A DNA stretch of 32,070 nucleotides from Actinomycetes bacterium. GTDB lineage: Bacteria; Actinomycetota; Actinomycetes; Streptosporangiales; Streptosporangiaceae. The stretch spans positions 1 to 32,070 of the forward strand of contig JAOPYP010000587.1 of NCBI GenBank assembly GCA_025964635.1. Reading direction: 5' to 3'. Shown piece by piece: positions 6,545-13,335 of the stretch. The notes beneath the pieces were generated by a model that made no database searches, was not told the DNA's origin, and saw nothing but the letters and a program-made list of their open reading frames with translations. The position numbers and the translations under genes are program-made. Positions within the stretch are counted from its first letter, which is position 1. Each line of letters starts with the position of its first letter.

Positions 6545-8194
6545 ATGGCGGGCTGGCTGCAGGTGGCAGCGGTGATCGCGCTCGTCGGCGCGTTGCATGT
6601 GCCGCTCGGCGACTACATGGCCCGGGTGTTCACCGCGCGGCGGCACTGGCGGGCGGAGATGGTGATCTACCGCCTGGGTGGCATGGACCCTGACACCGAC
6701 CAGCCCTGGCCCCACTACATCCGCTCGCTGCTCGCGACGTCGGTGGCGGGCATCGTCGGGCTGTACCTGCTGCTGCGGCTGCAAGGCCACCTGCCGTACT
6801 CGCTGGGCCACCCGGGCATGAGCCCGGCACTGGCGTTCGACACCGCGGTCAGCTTCACGACGAACACCAGCTGGCAGAACTACGCCGGGGAATCCACGCT
6901 CGGCTACCTCGCCCAGGCGGCGGGACTCGGCGTCGAGGCGTTCCTGAGCGCGGCCGTCGGGCTGGCTGCGGTGCTGGCGCTGATCCGGGGCATCGTCCGG
7001 CGCGAGACCGACCGGGTCGGCAACTTCTGGGTTGACCTGACCCGGGCGGTGACCCGGGTTCTGCTGCCGCTCGCCGCCGGGTTCGCCGTGCTGCTGGCCG
7101 GGCTCGGCGTGATCGAGAACCTGGGTAACTGGCAGGTGGTCACCACCCTCGCCGGAGGCCGGCAGGCCATCCCGGGCGGGCTGGTCGCATCCTGGGAACC
7201 GATCAAGCTGATCTCCGGCGACGGAGGCGGCTTCTTCAACGCCAACAGCGCCCACCCGTTCGAGAACCCGGGCCCGCTGACGAACGTCATCGAGATCACG
7301 CTGATGCTCCTGGTGCCGGTGGCCTGTATCCGCATGTTCGGCCGGCTGGTCGGTGACCGGCGTCAGGGCTGGGCGCTGCTGGCCGTGGCCGGCGTGCTGT
7401 TCACCGCCTGGATGGCGATCACAATCGCAGCAGAATCACAGGCCAGCGGGACGGCGCCCGCCGCCGCCCACGCCGCCATGGAAGGCAAGCAGACCGCATT
7501 CGGGGTACCGGGCAGTGCGGCGTTCGGGGTGGCGGCGACGTCCTCGGCCGACGGCGCGGCGAACGCGAGCTACGACAGCTTCACCGCGCTGGGCGGGGGC
7601 ATGCTGCTGTCGGCGATGCTGCTGGGGGAGGTCAGCCCCGGCGGGGTAGGCAGCGGGCTGTACGGCCTGCTGATGGTGGCGGTGATCGGCGTGTTCCTCG
7701 GCGGGCTGATGATCAGCCGTACCCCTGAGTACCTGCGAAAACGGATCCGTGCCCCCGAGATGAGGATGGTCGCCCTCTACTACCTGGCCACGCCCCTGGT
7801 CCTGCTGGCTGGCACCGCGGTGGCTATCGCGCTGCCCGCCGGGCGCGCAGCCATCCTCAACCCGGGTGCCCACGGCCTTTCCGAGGTGCTGTACGCCTTC
7901 ACCAGCTCGGCCAACAGCAATGGCAGCGCGTTCGGCGGTTTGTCCGGCAACACGACCTTCTACAACACGCTGCTGGCCGTGGTCATGCTGCTGGGACGGT
8001 ACGCGCCGATGGTGTTCGTGCTCGGGCTGGCCGGGTCCCTGGCGCGGCAGCGGCCCACCTCGGGCGGGGCGGGCACGCTCCGTACCAGCCAGCCGGCGTT
8101 CGTGGCGCTGTTGACCGGGGTCGCCGTGGTCCTGGTTTTCCTGACCTTCCTCCCGGCGCTGGCCCTGGGCCCGCTCGCCGAGGGCCTGCACTGA
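6545..8194 (+). CDS. Orphan second KdpA-type potassium channel subunit
   Basis: This 549-residue product is a full-length KdpA paralogue. It keeps the pore-loop signatures: SFTTNTSWQNYAGE, DGGGFFNANSAHPFENP, LGEVSPGGVGSGLYG and ANSNGSAFGGLSGNT, plus SRTPEYLRKRI. Compared with the operon copy, the first loop reads TNTSW instead of TNTNW, the second DGGG instead of NGGG, and the fourth NSNG instead of NNNG. The ATG at 6545 follows GGGAGG at proper spacing. No kdpB, kdpC or kdpF lies beside it; the next gene is a DUF4118 relic. KdpA alone is not known to pump, so it may replace the operon KdpA in the KdpFABC complex, act as a channel, or be a remnant still intact. It shares motif C with the main operon, arguing for common control. 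Confidence 0.93.
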   Translation: MAGWLQVAAVIALVGALHVPLGDYMARVFTARRHWRAEMVIYRLGGMDPDTDQPWPHYIRSLLATSVAGIVGLYLLLRLQGHLPYSLGHPGMSPALAFDTAVSFTTNTSWQNYAGESTLGYLAQAAGLGVEAFLSAAVGLAAVLALIRGIVRRETDRVGNFWVDLTRAVTRVLLPLAAGFAVLLAGLGVIENLGNWQVVTTLAGGRQAIPGGLVASWEPIKLISGDGGGFFNANSAHPFENPGPLTNVIEITLMLLVPVACIRMFGRLVGDRRQGWALLAVAGVLFTAWMAITIAAESQASGTAPAAAHAAMEGKQTAFGVPGSAAFGVAATSSADGAANASYDSFTALGGGMLLSAMLLGEVSPGGVGSGLYGLLMVAVIGVFLGGLMISRTPEYLRKRIRAPEMRMVALYYLATPLVLLAGTAVAIALPAGRAAILNPGAHGLSEVLYAFTSSANSNGSAFGGLSGNTTFYNTLLAVVMLLGRYAPMVFVLGLAGSLARQRPTSGGAGTLRTSQPAFVALLTGVAVVLVFLTFLPALALGPLAEGLH

Positions 8195-8404
8195 ACCCCG
8201 GCCGCGGTTCCACCGGCGGCTGCTGTTCCTGTTCGCCAGCACCGGATCGCCGCGTTGAGTGGCCGGCGGATCCTCACGGAATCCATACGGGGGCCGCCCC
8301 GCGGTTGCCTTGGCAACGCCGGCCCCGCTGCTTACGCTCGTAGCCAGGTGAGCCGGGAAGCCTGGTCGGCGCAGCATCCGCAGTCTGCCGGATCGGAGCG
8401 TGCC
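8195..8404 (+). promoter_or_regulatory. Intergenic control region with motif copy D and a promoter
   Basis: Motif copy D occupies 8268-8290: GGATCCTCACGGAATC followed by CATACG, matching copy B at 17 of 22 positions, with one arm imperfect. A perfect inverted repeat GTTGCC-TT-GGCAAC lies at 8304-8317. A good promoter pair, TTGGCA (8310-8315) and TACGCT (8333-8338) with a 17-base spacer, would start transcription near 8345, about 60 bases before the DUF4118 relic. The palindrome of motif D is centred about 34 bases upstream of the -35 edge, nearly the same distance as copy A before the kdp promoter. The imperfect inverted repeat just after the kdpA stop (around 8198-8220) could terminate the orphan kdpA transcript. 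Confidence 0.5.
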
Positions 8405-8788
8405 ATGACCCGCCATCTGTCCCGGGACCGCGCCGCGGTGCTAGCCGGGCTGCTGGGCCCGCTGGCCGTGGCGGCTATTCTGCTGCCCTGGCGAGCCAGC
8501 TGGTCGAACACGAACGTGGCCCTGCTCCTCGTCGTGGTTGTGGTGGCCGTGGCCGCCATCGGAAACCGGATCGCGGGGGCGCTGGCGGCGGTGTCGGCGG
8601 CGATCCACGGTTCAGCCGACATCACCACTGCGGTGCTGCTTCTGGCGGAGCGAAGCCATCCTTGCAGGCCCGGCTGGTCGCCGTCACCCTGGCTGATCAG
8701 GCTGGGCGCGCGTTCGACTCCACGTCAGCTCAGGTTGCGGACGCCTAGTTCGTCGGCGCGGGCGAGCAGGTCGGCGGGGTCGGAGTAG
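8405..8788 (+). pseudogene. Truncated DUF4118 (KdpD-type membrane sensor) relic
   Basis: The first 67 residues, MTRHLSRDRAAVLAGLLGPL through GNRIAGALAAVSAAI, look like the start of the DUF4118 four-helix membrane domain found in KdpD and in stand-alone actinobacterial sensors. The family normally continues with an aromatic WFDFF-type loop of some 15-20 residues before an ADITTAVLLL-like segment. Here the sequence jumps straight from SAAI to HGSADITTAVLLL, and similarity ends at about base 8655. The rest of the frame is Arg/Ser/Pro-rich and runs antisense into the 3' end of the HAD gene. This is best explained by an internal deletion plus loss of the 3' portion. It could still yield a short membrane peptide. 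Position after an orphan kdpA suggests a decayed kdp-like unit. Confidence 0.65.
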
Positions 8789-9426
8789 ACCCGGTAGGCG
8801 CCCGCCCGCTCGAGTTCCTCCCGGCCGTAGCCGCCGGACAGCAGGCCGATGCCGATCGCACCAGCCCGGCGGGCGGCCAGCAGGTCCCAGACGCTGTCCC
8901 CCACCACGTAGGCGTGCCGGGGGTCCACGCCGAGCAGGGCGGCCGCGGCCAGGAAAAGGTCCGGGTCCGGCTTGGCGTGCCGCACCAGGTCGCGGGTGAT
9001 CATGGGAGTGTCCTCGGGCAGCCCGAGCAGGCTCAGCGCGTGGCCCGAGGTGGCCCGGTAGCTGCTGGTGGCGATGGCCCAGCGCACCCCGTGCTCGGTC
9101 AGCGCGGAGAGCAGCCGGGCCGCTCCCGGCAGCGCGCGGACGGAGCCGGCCTGGGCCAGGTAGCCCTCGGCGTGAGCCTGCTGCAGCATGGCGACGTCCG
9201 CCTCGGACAGCGTCACCCCCGTCTCCCGGATCAGCGCGGACACGAACAGGCCGCCGCTCATCCCGATCCGCCGGTGGATGCGCCACACCGACAGGTCGAT
9301 GTCCAGCCGGGACAGCGCGGTGTGCCAGGCGATGACGTGCTGGTACACGCTGTCGATGAGGGTGCCGTCCAGGTCGAAGAGGAACGCGGGGGCGGGCGGC
9401 TCGGGGTAGCTGGCGGGAGCGGTCAT
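8725..9426 (-). CDS. HAD-family hydrolase (beta-phosphoglucomutase/phosphatase-like)
   Basis: This 233-residue cytoplasmic enzyme belongs to the haloacid dehalogenase superfamily with a helical (C1-type) cap. Motif I is FLFDLDGT with nucleophile D18 and acid/base D20; motif II is the Ser/Thr region IATSSYR; the motif III lysine is in RHAKPDPDLF; motif IV is GDSVWD. All four are intact, so it should be an active phosphatase or phosphomutase, but the substrate cannot be read from sequence. The cap sequence (IGMSGGLFVSAL) resembles phosphoglycolate-phosphatase-type members. The ATG at 9426 gives a 12-residue leader before the Rossmann core. It stands alone, convergent with the DUF4118 relic and divergent from the secreted-protein gene. 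Confidence 0.9.
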   Translation of the reverse strand: MTAPASYPEPPAPAFLFDLDGTLIDSVYQHVIAWHTALSRLDIDLSVWRIHRRIGMSGGLFVSALIRETGVTLSEADVAMLQQAHAEGYLAQAGSVRALPGAARLLSALTEHGVRWAIATSSYRATSGHALSLLGLPEDTPMITRDLVRHAKPDPDLFLAAAALLGVDPRHAYVVGDSVWDLLAARRAGAIGIGLLSGGYGREELERAGAYRVYSDPADLLARADELGVRNLS

Positions 9427-9686
9427 GGCAGTAGTCTGCCGGTCCCGCCGGGACCTGGGAAATCGCTGGACCTGATGAATGCCAGGGCGCTTGCTGAGTG
9501 CGGGCTGTGACTGTATGCTCCGTCACGATTACTTAAAGTGACCGACGGGCTCCGTGACGGCCGCAGGCGCGTACCGCTGCGCACGGCCTCTGACCCGCAG
9601 GAACACGCGAGCGCCGGGACGGCTGCCGCACCCGCTCTGCCAGCAGCCGGAACTAGACACTCACAACCACCAACGAAGGGGACACT
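9427..9686. promoter_or_regulatory. Divergent intergenic region with a shared ACTTAAAGT element
   Basis: This 260-base gap separates the HAD gene (minus) from the secreted-protein gene (plus). An AT-rich block at 9525-9543 contains ACTTAAAGT, a short palindrome, and resembles a block at 10363-10381 before the second surface-protein gene (about 14 of 19 bases the same). GAAGGGGA just before 9687 is the ribosome-binding site. I see no further gene. Confidence 0.4.
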
Positions 9687-10280
9687 GTGAACCGAATTCT
9701 CAGCAGCGCCGTCAAGGTTGCCGGATCGCTGGCGCTGATCGGCGGCGCCGTGGTGGCGGCCGCCATGCCTGCCGCCGCCGCCCCGCCGCCCACCAAGGCC
9801 TGGGGGATCTCGGCCGGCGGCTTCATCCACATCAATCCGGTCGCCCCGGCCACTATCTTCAACACTCCGCAAGTGGCCTCCCACTTCATCTACCCCGGCT
9901 TCGTCACCACCGGCGGGATCCTGGACCGGGCCAGCGCGACCGAGGCCTACTCTCAGGTCGGCTCGCCGAAGGTGTACCTGTTCTCGCAGGTTGACCAGCT
10001 CAACGCGTCCATGGCCACGTCCACCTGCCGGATCGGCTTCTTCGGCACGGACGGCGACACCACGATCCAGGCCGGCTCGATCACAGTCACGGGCCTGCCG
10101 AGCATCCCGCTGCCGCGTGACCCCGCCATCAACCAGAAGATCTTCCTCCCGGGGATCACGGTCACGCTCAACAAGCAGGGTGTCATCGCCGGCATCCGCA
10201 CGGTGACCGCCATTGCCATCAGCGGGTTCGGTCAGAACCTTTCGATCGGGGTCAGCCGCTGCCGGCTGCTGCTCGCCTGA
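9687..10280 (+). CDS. Secreted protein, choice-of-anchor P-like
   Basis: The 197-residue product begins with a classical signal peptide (MNR, hydrophobic core, AAAA cleavage region near residue 32), so it is exported. The mature part has a beta-rich, Gly/Thr-rich pattern: AWGISAGGFIHINP, a TTGGILDRA segment, a conserved STCRIGFFG, then ITVTLNKQ, and a final SRC. Two cysteines (in STC and SRC) could form a disulfide. Layout matches the next gene and resembles actinobacterial choice-of-anchor P proteins; function is unknown. The start is a GTG chosen for GAAGGGGA upstream and the proper signal peptide. There is no C-terminal membrane anchor, so it is likely free or loosely wall-associated. A strong hairpin follows the stop. 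Confidence 0.82.
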   Translation: MNRILSSAVKVAGSLALIGGAVVAAAMPAAAAPPPTKAWGISAGGFIHINPVAPATIFNTPQVASHFIYPGFVTTGGILDRASATEAYSQVGSPKVYLFSQVDQLNASMATSTCRIGFFGTDGDTTIQAGSITVTGLPSIPLPRDPAINQKIFLPGITVTLNKQGVIAGIRTVTAIAISGFGQNLSIGVSRCRLLLA

Positions 10281-10286
10281 CGCACA

Positions 10287-10317
10287 GGGGGCGCCGGCCG
10301 AGGCCGGCGCCCCTTCG
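10287..10317 (+). terminator. Strong GC hairpin terminator
   Basis: GGGGCGCCGGCC at 10288-10299 pairs perfectly with GGCCGGCGCCCC at 10302-10313, a 12-base stem with a very short loop, 7 bases after the secreted-protein stop. There is only a short TT after it, as is usual for high-GC actinobacterial terminators. Confidence 0.8.
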
Positions 10318-10415
10318 CATGTTGGACTCTGCCCGGCGCCTCCGATGGCTTTGAGCTATCGTTCGACTACTAAAAGTAAGTCCAGTGCCTGAGGATGTCC
10401 TGCGGGGGACGGCCG

Positions 10416-11150
10416 ATGAATCGGATGATCCGTGGTGCGGCCGGGCTCTCCGGACCGCTGGCCCTGGTGGCCGGGCTGCTGGCGACTGCGGCGCCGGCCG
10501 CCGCGAGCACGCCGGTCAACCAGTCTTACGCGCTCAACGCGGTCGGGCACTTCAGTGCGCAGATGGCTGGCCAGGCCATCTATTCGGGCGGCTCGCCGGT
10601 CGTCCTGCCCAATGTGGACACCGCCGGCATCCTGCGCACCGGGATCATCACCGACACGGCGGGCGCAGTCAGTGCCTCATCGAGGGTCCCAGCCCTGTCC
10701 GTGGTGCTCCCCGGGCACGGTTCGCTGCGCGCGGCCGCCGTCTCGTCGTCGTGCTCGTTCAACCGGAAGACCGGCCGGGTGACCGGGCAGAGCCACATCA
10801 CCGGCGGCCGGATCACCAGACCCGGGGGCCAGCCGGTCACCCTGCCGGCCAGCCCGGCGCCGAACACCCGGATGGTCATCGGCGGCCTCGCGGTGCTCAT
10901 CCTGAACCGGCAGTTCACCGGGCCGGCCGGGACGCTCACGGCCGAGGCCCTGCGGGTCCGGATGCTGCGCGGGCACCGGCAGAAGCTCGTGTTCGCGACC
11001 TCGGTCTGCGTCCGGGCCGACCTGGCCGCCGCGCCGCCGGTGAGCGGGCGCACGATGCGGCTCGCCCTGGGCGGGCTGGGCCTGCTGCTGCTCGGCGGGA
11101 TCGCGTACCAGCTCAGCAGGCGCCGCCGCAAGCTGGCCGCCCCGGCCTGA
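10416..11150 (+). CDS. Surface protein with C-terminal membrane anchor, choice-of-anchor P-like
   Basis: This 244-residue product has a signal peptide (MNRMIRGAAGLSGPLALVAG, cleavage near AAAS at about residue 31). A beta-rich domain follows, with TAGILRTG, AVSSSCSF, the PNTRMVIGGLAVLILNRQ stretch and SVCV. A C-terminal hydrophobic span (LALGGLGLLLLGGIAY) is followed by RRRRK. This is a signal-anchor layout placing the domain outside with a stop-transfer anchor; there is no LPXTG sortase motif. Two cysteines align with those of the preceding gene, so the two are divergent paralogues. The ATG at 10416 follows GGGGGA at proper spacing; an upstream in-frame ATG at 10395 adds 7 residues but lacks a ribosome-binding site. 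The specific function is unknown. Confidence 0.82.
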   Translation: MNRMIRGAAGLSGPLALVAGLLATAAPAAASTPVNQSYALNAVGHFSAQMAGQAIYSGGSPVVLPNVDTAGILRTGIITDTAGAVSASSRVPALSVVLPGHGSLRAAAVSSSCSFNRKTGRVTGQSHITGGRITRPGGQPVTLPASPAPNTRMVIGGLAVLILNRQFTGPAGTLTAEALRVRMLRGHRQKLVFATSVCVRADLAAAPPVSGRTMRLALGGLGLLLLGGIAYQLSRRRRKLAAPA

Positions 11151-11168
11151 TCGCGTTCGCCCGCGCTC

Positions 11169-11226
11169 AGGCCCTCAGCGCGGGCCCGGGGAGCTCCAGG
11201 CCCTCAGCCCAGCCCCGGGGACCTCC
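11169..11226. repeat. 29-base tandem duplication
   Basis: Two adjacent 29-base units (11169-11197 and 11198-11226) both begin AGGCCCTCAGC and end in CCGGGGANCTCC, with a few mismatches. They lie between the converging surface-protein and MDMPI-family genes. This could be a replication-slippage duplication, or part of a terminator region. Confidence 0.5.
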
Positions 11227-11237
11227 GGTCGGCCAGC

Positions 11238-11945
11238 TCAGGCCAGGCAGCGCAGCGCGTCACGGAGCGCGGGCTCGATCGGGTAGGCGTCAGGCAGCCG
11301 CCCGACCGTGGCCTCGACGAAGTCCCCCGGGGATAGCTCGATCGTCAGGGCCCCGAGTTGCACGACGAGGTTGTCGTTGCGGATCCAGGTCTTGACCGGG
11401 GCGTCCTGCTCGGTCAGCGCGAACCGGCCGAAGCTGACCCGCCACGCGGTGCGCCCCGGCCGTTCGCCCGCTGCCACCGGCGCGCCCACGTCGTCCGCAT
11501 GGGTGGCGTACTCAGAGCTGTAGTGGAAAGCCTGCAGGCCCGCCGGATAGGGGCCGGCCGCGGTGGTCAGTGGCGCGTCGCGGCCGAGCAAGGTCATCCG
11601 GTGCCGGGTCTCGGCGTTGGCCTCCCGCCATTCGGCCAGCACCTCACCGGCCGGCAGGCCGCGGCGCTGGCGGACACACCACTGGTTGAACTCGTCGTAG
11701 CCGCCGGTGATGCCCGCCGCCCGCATCATGGCGCGGAAGGTCTCGATGTCGCCGTTGAGGCACGCGTGGTTGTACAGCTCCTCGCCGGCCAGGTGGGACA
11801 GGACGTCTCCGACAGTCCAGCCCGGGCACCGGGACGGCCACTTCCAGCCGGCCTCGTCGAGCCCGGAGAAGAAATGGTCAAGCCTCGCCGCTTCCACATC
11901 AAATATGCCGAACGGGTTCAGCCCGGCCAATGCCGTCGTGTCCAT
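11238..11945 (-). CDS. Maleylpyruvate isomerase-family (MDMPI/DinB fold) protein
   Basis: The 235-residue protein has the actinobacterial mycothiol-dependent maleylpyruvate isomerase N-terminal fold, a four-helix metal-binding bundle. The hallmark PSRCPGWTVGDVLSHL spans residues 37-52. The putative metal ligands are H51, E145 and H149 (in HYSSEYATHADD), all present. Family members often carry out or assist mycothiol-dependent reactions, but most, including this one, have no assigned substrate. The C-terminal half (ALTIELSPGDFVEATVGRLP) resembles the MDMPI C-terminal domain. Presence of the family is consistent with a mycothiol-producing actinobacterium. It is a single gene, convergent with the surface-protein gene. 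Confidence 0.88.
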   Translation of the reverse strand: MDTTALAGLNPFGIFDVEAARLDHFFSGLDEAGWKWPSRCPGWTVGDVLSHLAGEELYNHACLNGDIETFRAMMRAAGITGGYDEFNQWCVRQRRGLPAGEVLAEWREANAETRHRMTLLGRDAPLTTAAGPYPAGLQAFHYSSEYATHADDVGAPVAAGERPGRTAWRVSFGRFALTEQDAPVKTWIRNDNLVVQLGALTIELSPGDFVEATVGRLPDAYPIEPALRDALRCLA

Positions 11946-12308
11946 GACATGCCTTCCGCGGGCTCAGGTCTCGATCGTCAACGGCAAGTCAATCACTGCA
12001 GGCCGAGCATCTGAGGAATCTTCCGGGCTGGGAGCGGCGTCGCGAAGAGGCCATTTCGGATGGGATCGCGCTGAGTGGGTGAATAGGCCGCCAGCCTGTC
12101 TGCGGTGTGCGTAGTCGGCCGTCTGGGCGGCCGCGGATTACCTTGTGGGACGCTAGGCCTACTTTGTCGCATTTAAGGAAATTTCTGGGTAATGGCGCGG
12201 GCGGCGTAATGCTGACGCTTGATGGAACGATCTATTAATCTGGTAGTGGACGATCGACCAGGATCAAGGCTCGGTTGCAGCAGGCCTATGGGTGTTCAAG
12301 GGGGCGTT
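11946..12308. promoter_or_regulatory. Intergenic region upstream of the polysaccharide locus
   Basis: This 363-base gap has no credible gene. It separates the MDMPI gene (minus) from the epimerase (plus). The part from about 12158 to 12250 is markedly AT-richer than its surroundings (TTTAAGGAAATTTC, TCTATTAATC) and is the likely promoter area for the epimerase, though I could not fix a convincing -35/-10 pair. AAGGGGG just before 12309 is the ribosome-binding site. The drop in GC coincides with the left edge of the polysaccharide locus. Confidence 0.4.
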
Positions 12309-13301
12309 ATGAAGATCCTGATCGCCGGAGGGGCTGGATACATCGGGAGCACCGTGGCCTCGGCCTGCCTGGATGTCGGCATTAGTCCGATAATTCTGGA
12401 CAACCTGGTAACAGGCAGGCGCGAGTTCGCGGCTGGCCGAGAGTTCTACGAGGGCGACATCGCCGACGGCCCCCTGCTCGATCGCATTTTCGGAGAGCAC
12501 CCGGACATCGACGCGGTCATCCATTGCGCAGCACTGATCGTGGTTCCTGACTCGGTCAGCGACCCTATTGCGTACTACCGGTCGAATGTCTCCAAGAGCC
12601 TTGAGTTCGCCGCGCACCTGCTGCGCAATGGCTGTGAACGCATGATCTTCAGTTCCTCCGCCTCCATCTACCGTCCGGGACCGGACCTGGCCGTCGACGA
12701 GGGCTCCCTCATCGAGCCGCAAAGCCCGTACTCACGGACCAAGGCCATCTGCGAAGCGATGTTCACTGACATCGCCGCCACGCAATCCCTCCGGGTACTG
12801 TCCCTGCGGTACTTCAACCCAATTGGCGCAGACCCGAAGATGCGCACAGGGTTGCAGCTGCGACGGCCGAGCCACGCCCTGGGAAAGATGATCCAGGCCT
12901 GGGAGGAAGGAACTCTATTCCAGGTGACGGGAACGGACTACCCTACATGTGACGGATCGGGAATCCGTGACTACATTCACGTATGGGATCTTGCCTCGGC
13001 CCATGTGGCTGCACTCGAAAAATTTGATGATTTGCTGACGGAGAGACAAAGGGTGGCGGTCATAAATCTGGGCACGGGTACCGGAACTACCGTCCGTGAG
13101 TTGCTGCACGCCTTTAACAGTGTGGTGAGCGATCCTGTCGCGGCGCGCGACGCTGCCCGACGGCCGGGCGATTCCGTAGGTGCGTACACACGCATCCGCC
13201 TGGCCTGCCAGCTACTAAACTGGCAACCGCAGTACTCGCTCGCAGAGGGGATCCTTCATTCTCTTCACTGGGCGGCCTTGCGCAAGGATATCCTTTCCTA
13301 A
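12309..13301 (+). CDS. UDP-glucose 4-epimerase-like extended SDR
   Basis: This 330-residue cytoplasmic enzyme is a GalE-type extended short-chain dehydrogenase. The NAD-binding motif GGAGYIGS is at residues 7-14, D31 (LDN) points to NAD, the catalytic serine region SSSASIY is at 115-121, and the catalytic pair Y141/K145 lies in SPYSRTK. Downstream come YFNPIGADP and GSGIRDYIHVWDLASAH, both typical of GalE. It probably interconverts UDP-hexoses (glucose/galactose or their N-acetyl forms) for the neighbouring polysaccharide genes. The ATG at 12309 is chosen for the AAGGGGG site upstream and the immediate Rossmann start; an in-frame start about 30 codons upstream would add unrelated residues. 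The sulfotransferase follows 34 bases later on the same strand. Confidence 0.93.
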   Translation: MKILIAGGAGYIGSTVASACLDVGISPIILDNLVTGRREFAAGREFYEGDIADGPLLDRIFGEHPDIDAVIHCAALIVVPDSVSDPIAYYRSNVSKSLEFAAHLLRNGCERMIFSSSASIYRPGPDLAVDEGSLIEPQSPYSRTKAICEAMFTDIAATQSLRVLSLRYFNPIGADPKMRTGLQLRRPSHALGKMIQAWEEGTLFQVTGTDYPTCDGSGIRDYIHVWDLASAHVAALEKFDDLLTERQRVAVINLGTGTGTTVRELLHAFNSVVSDPVAARDAARRPGDSVGAYTRIRLACQLLNWQPQYSLAEGILHSLHWAALRKDILS

Positions 13302-13335
13302 TCTTCGTCCGAGATACTCGGGTATAAGGAGCGCC

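Noticed and set aside
12219..12308. Longer N-terminus for the GalE-like protein from an upstream in-frame ATG
   Set aside because: The extra 30 residues have no family counterpart, and AAGGGGG directly precedes the ATG at 12309 where the Rossmann fold begins.
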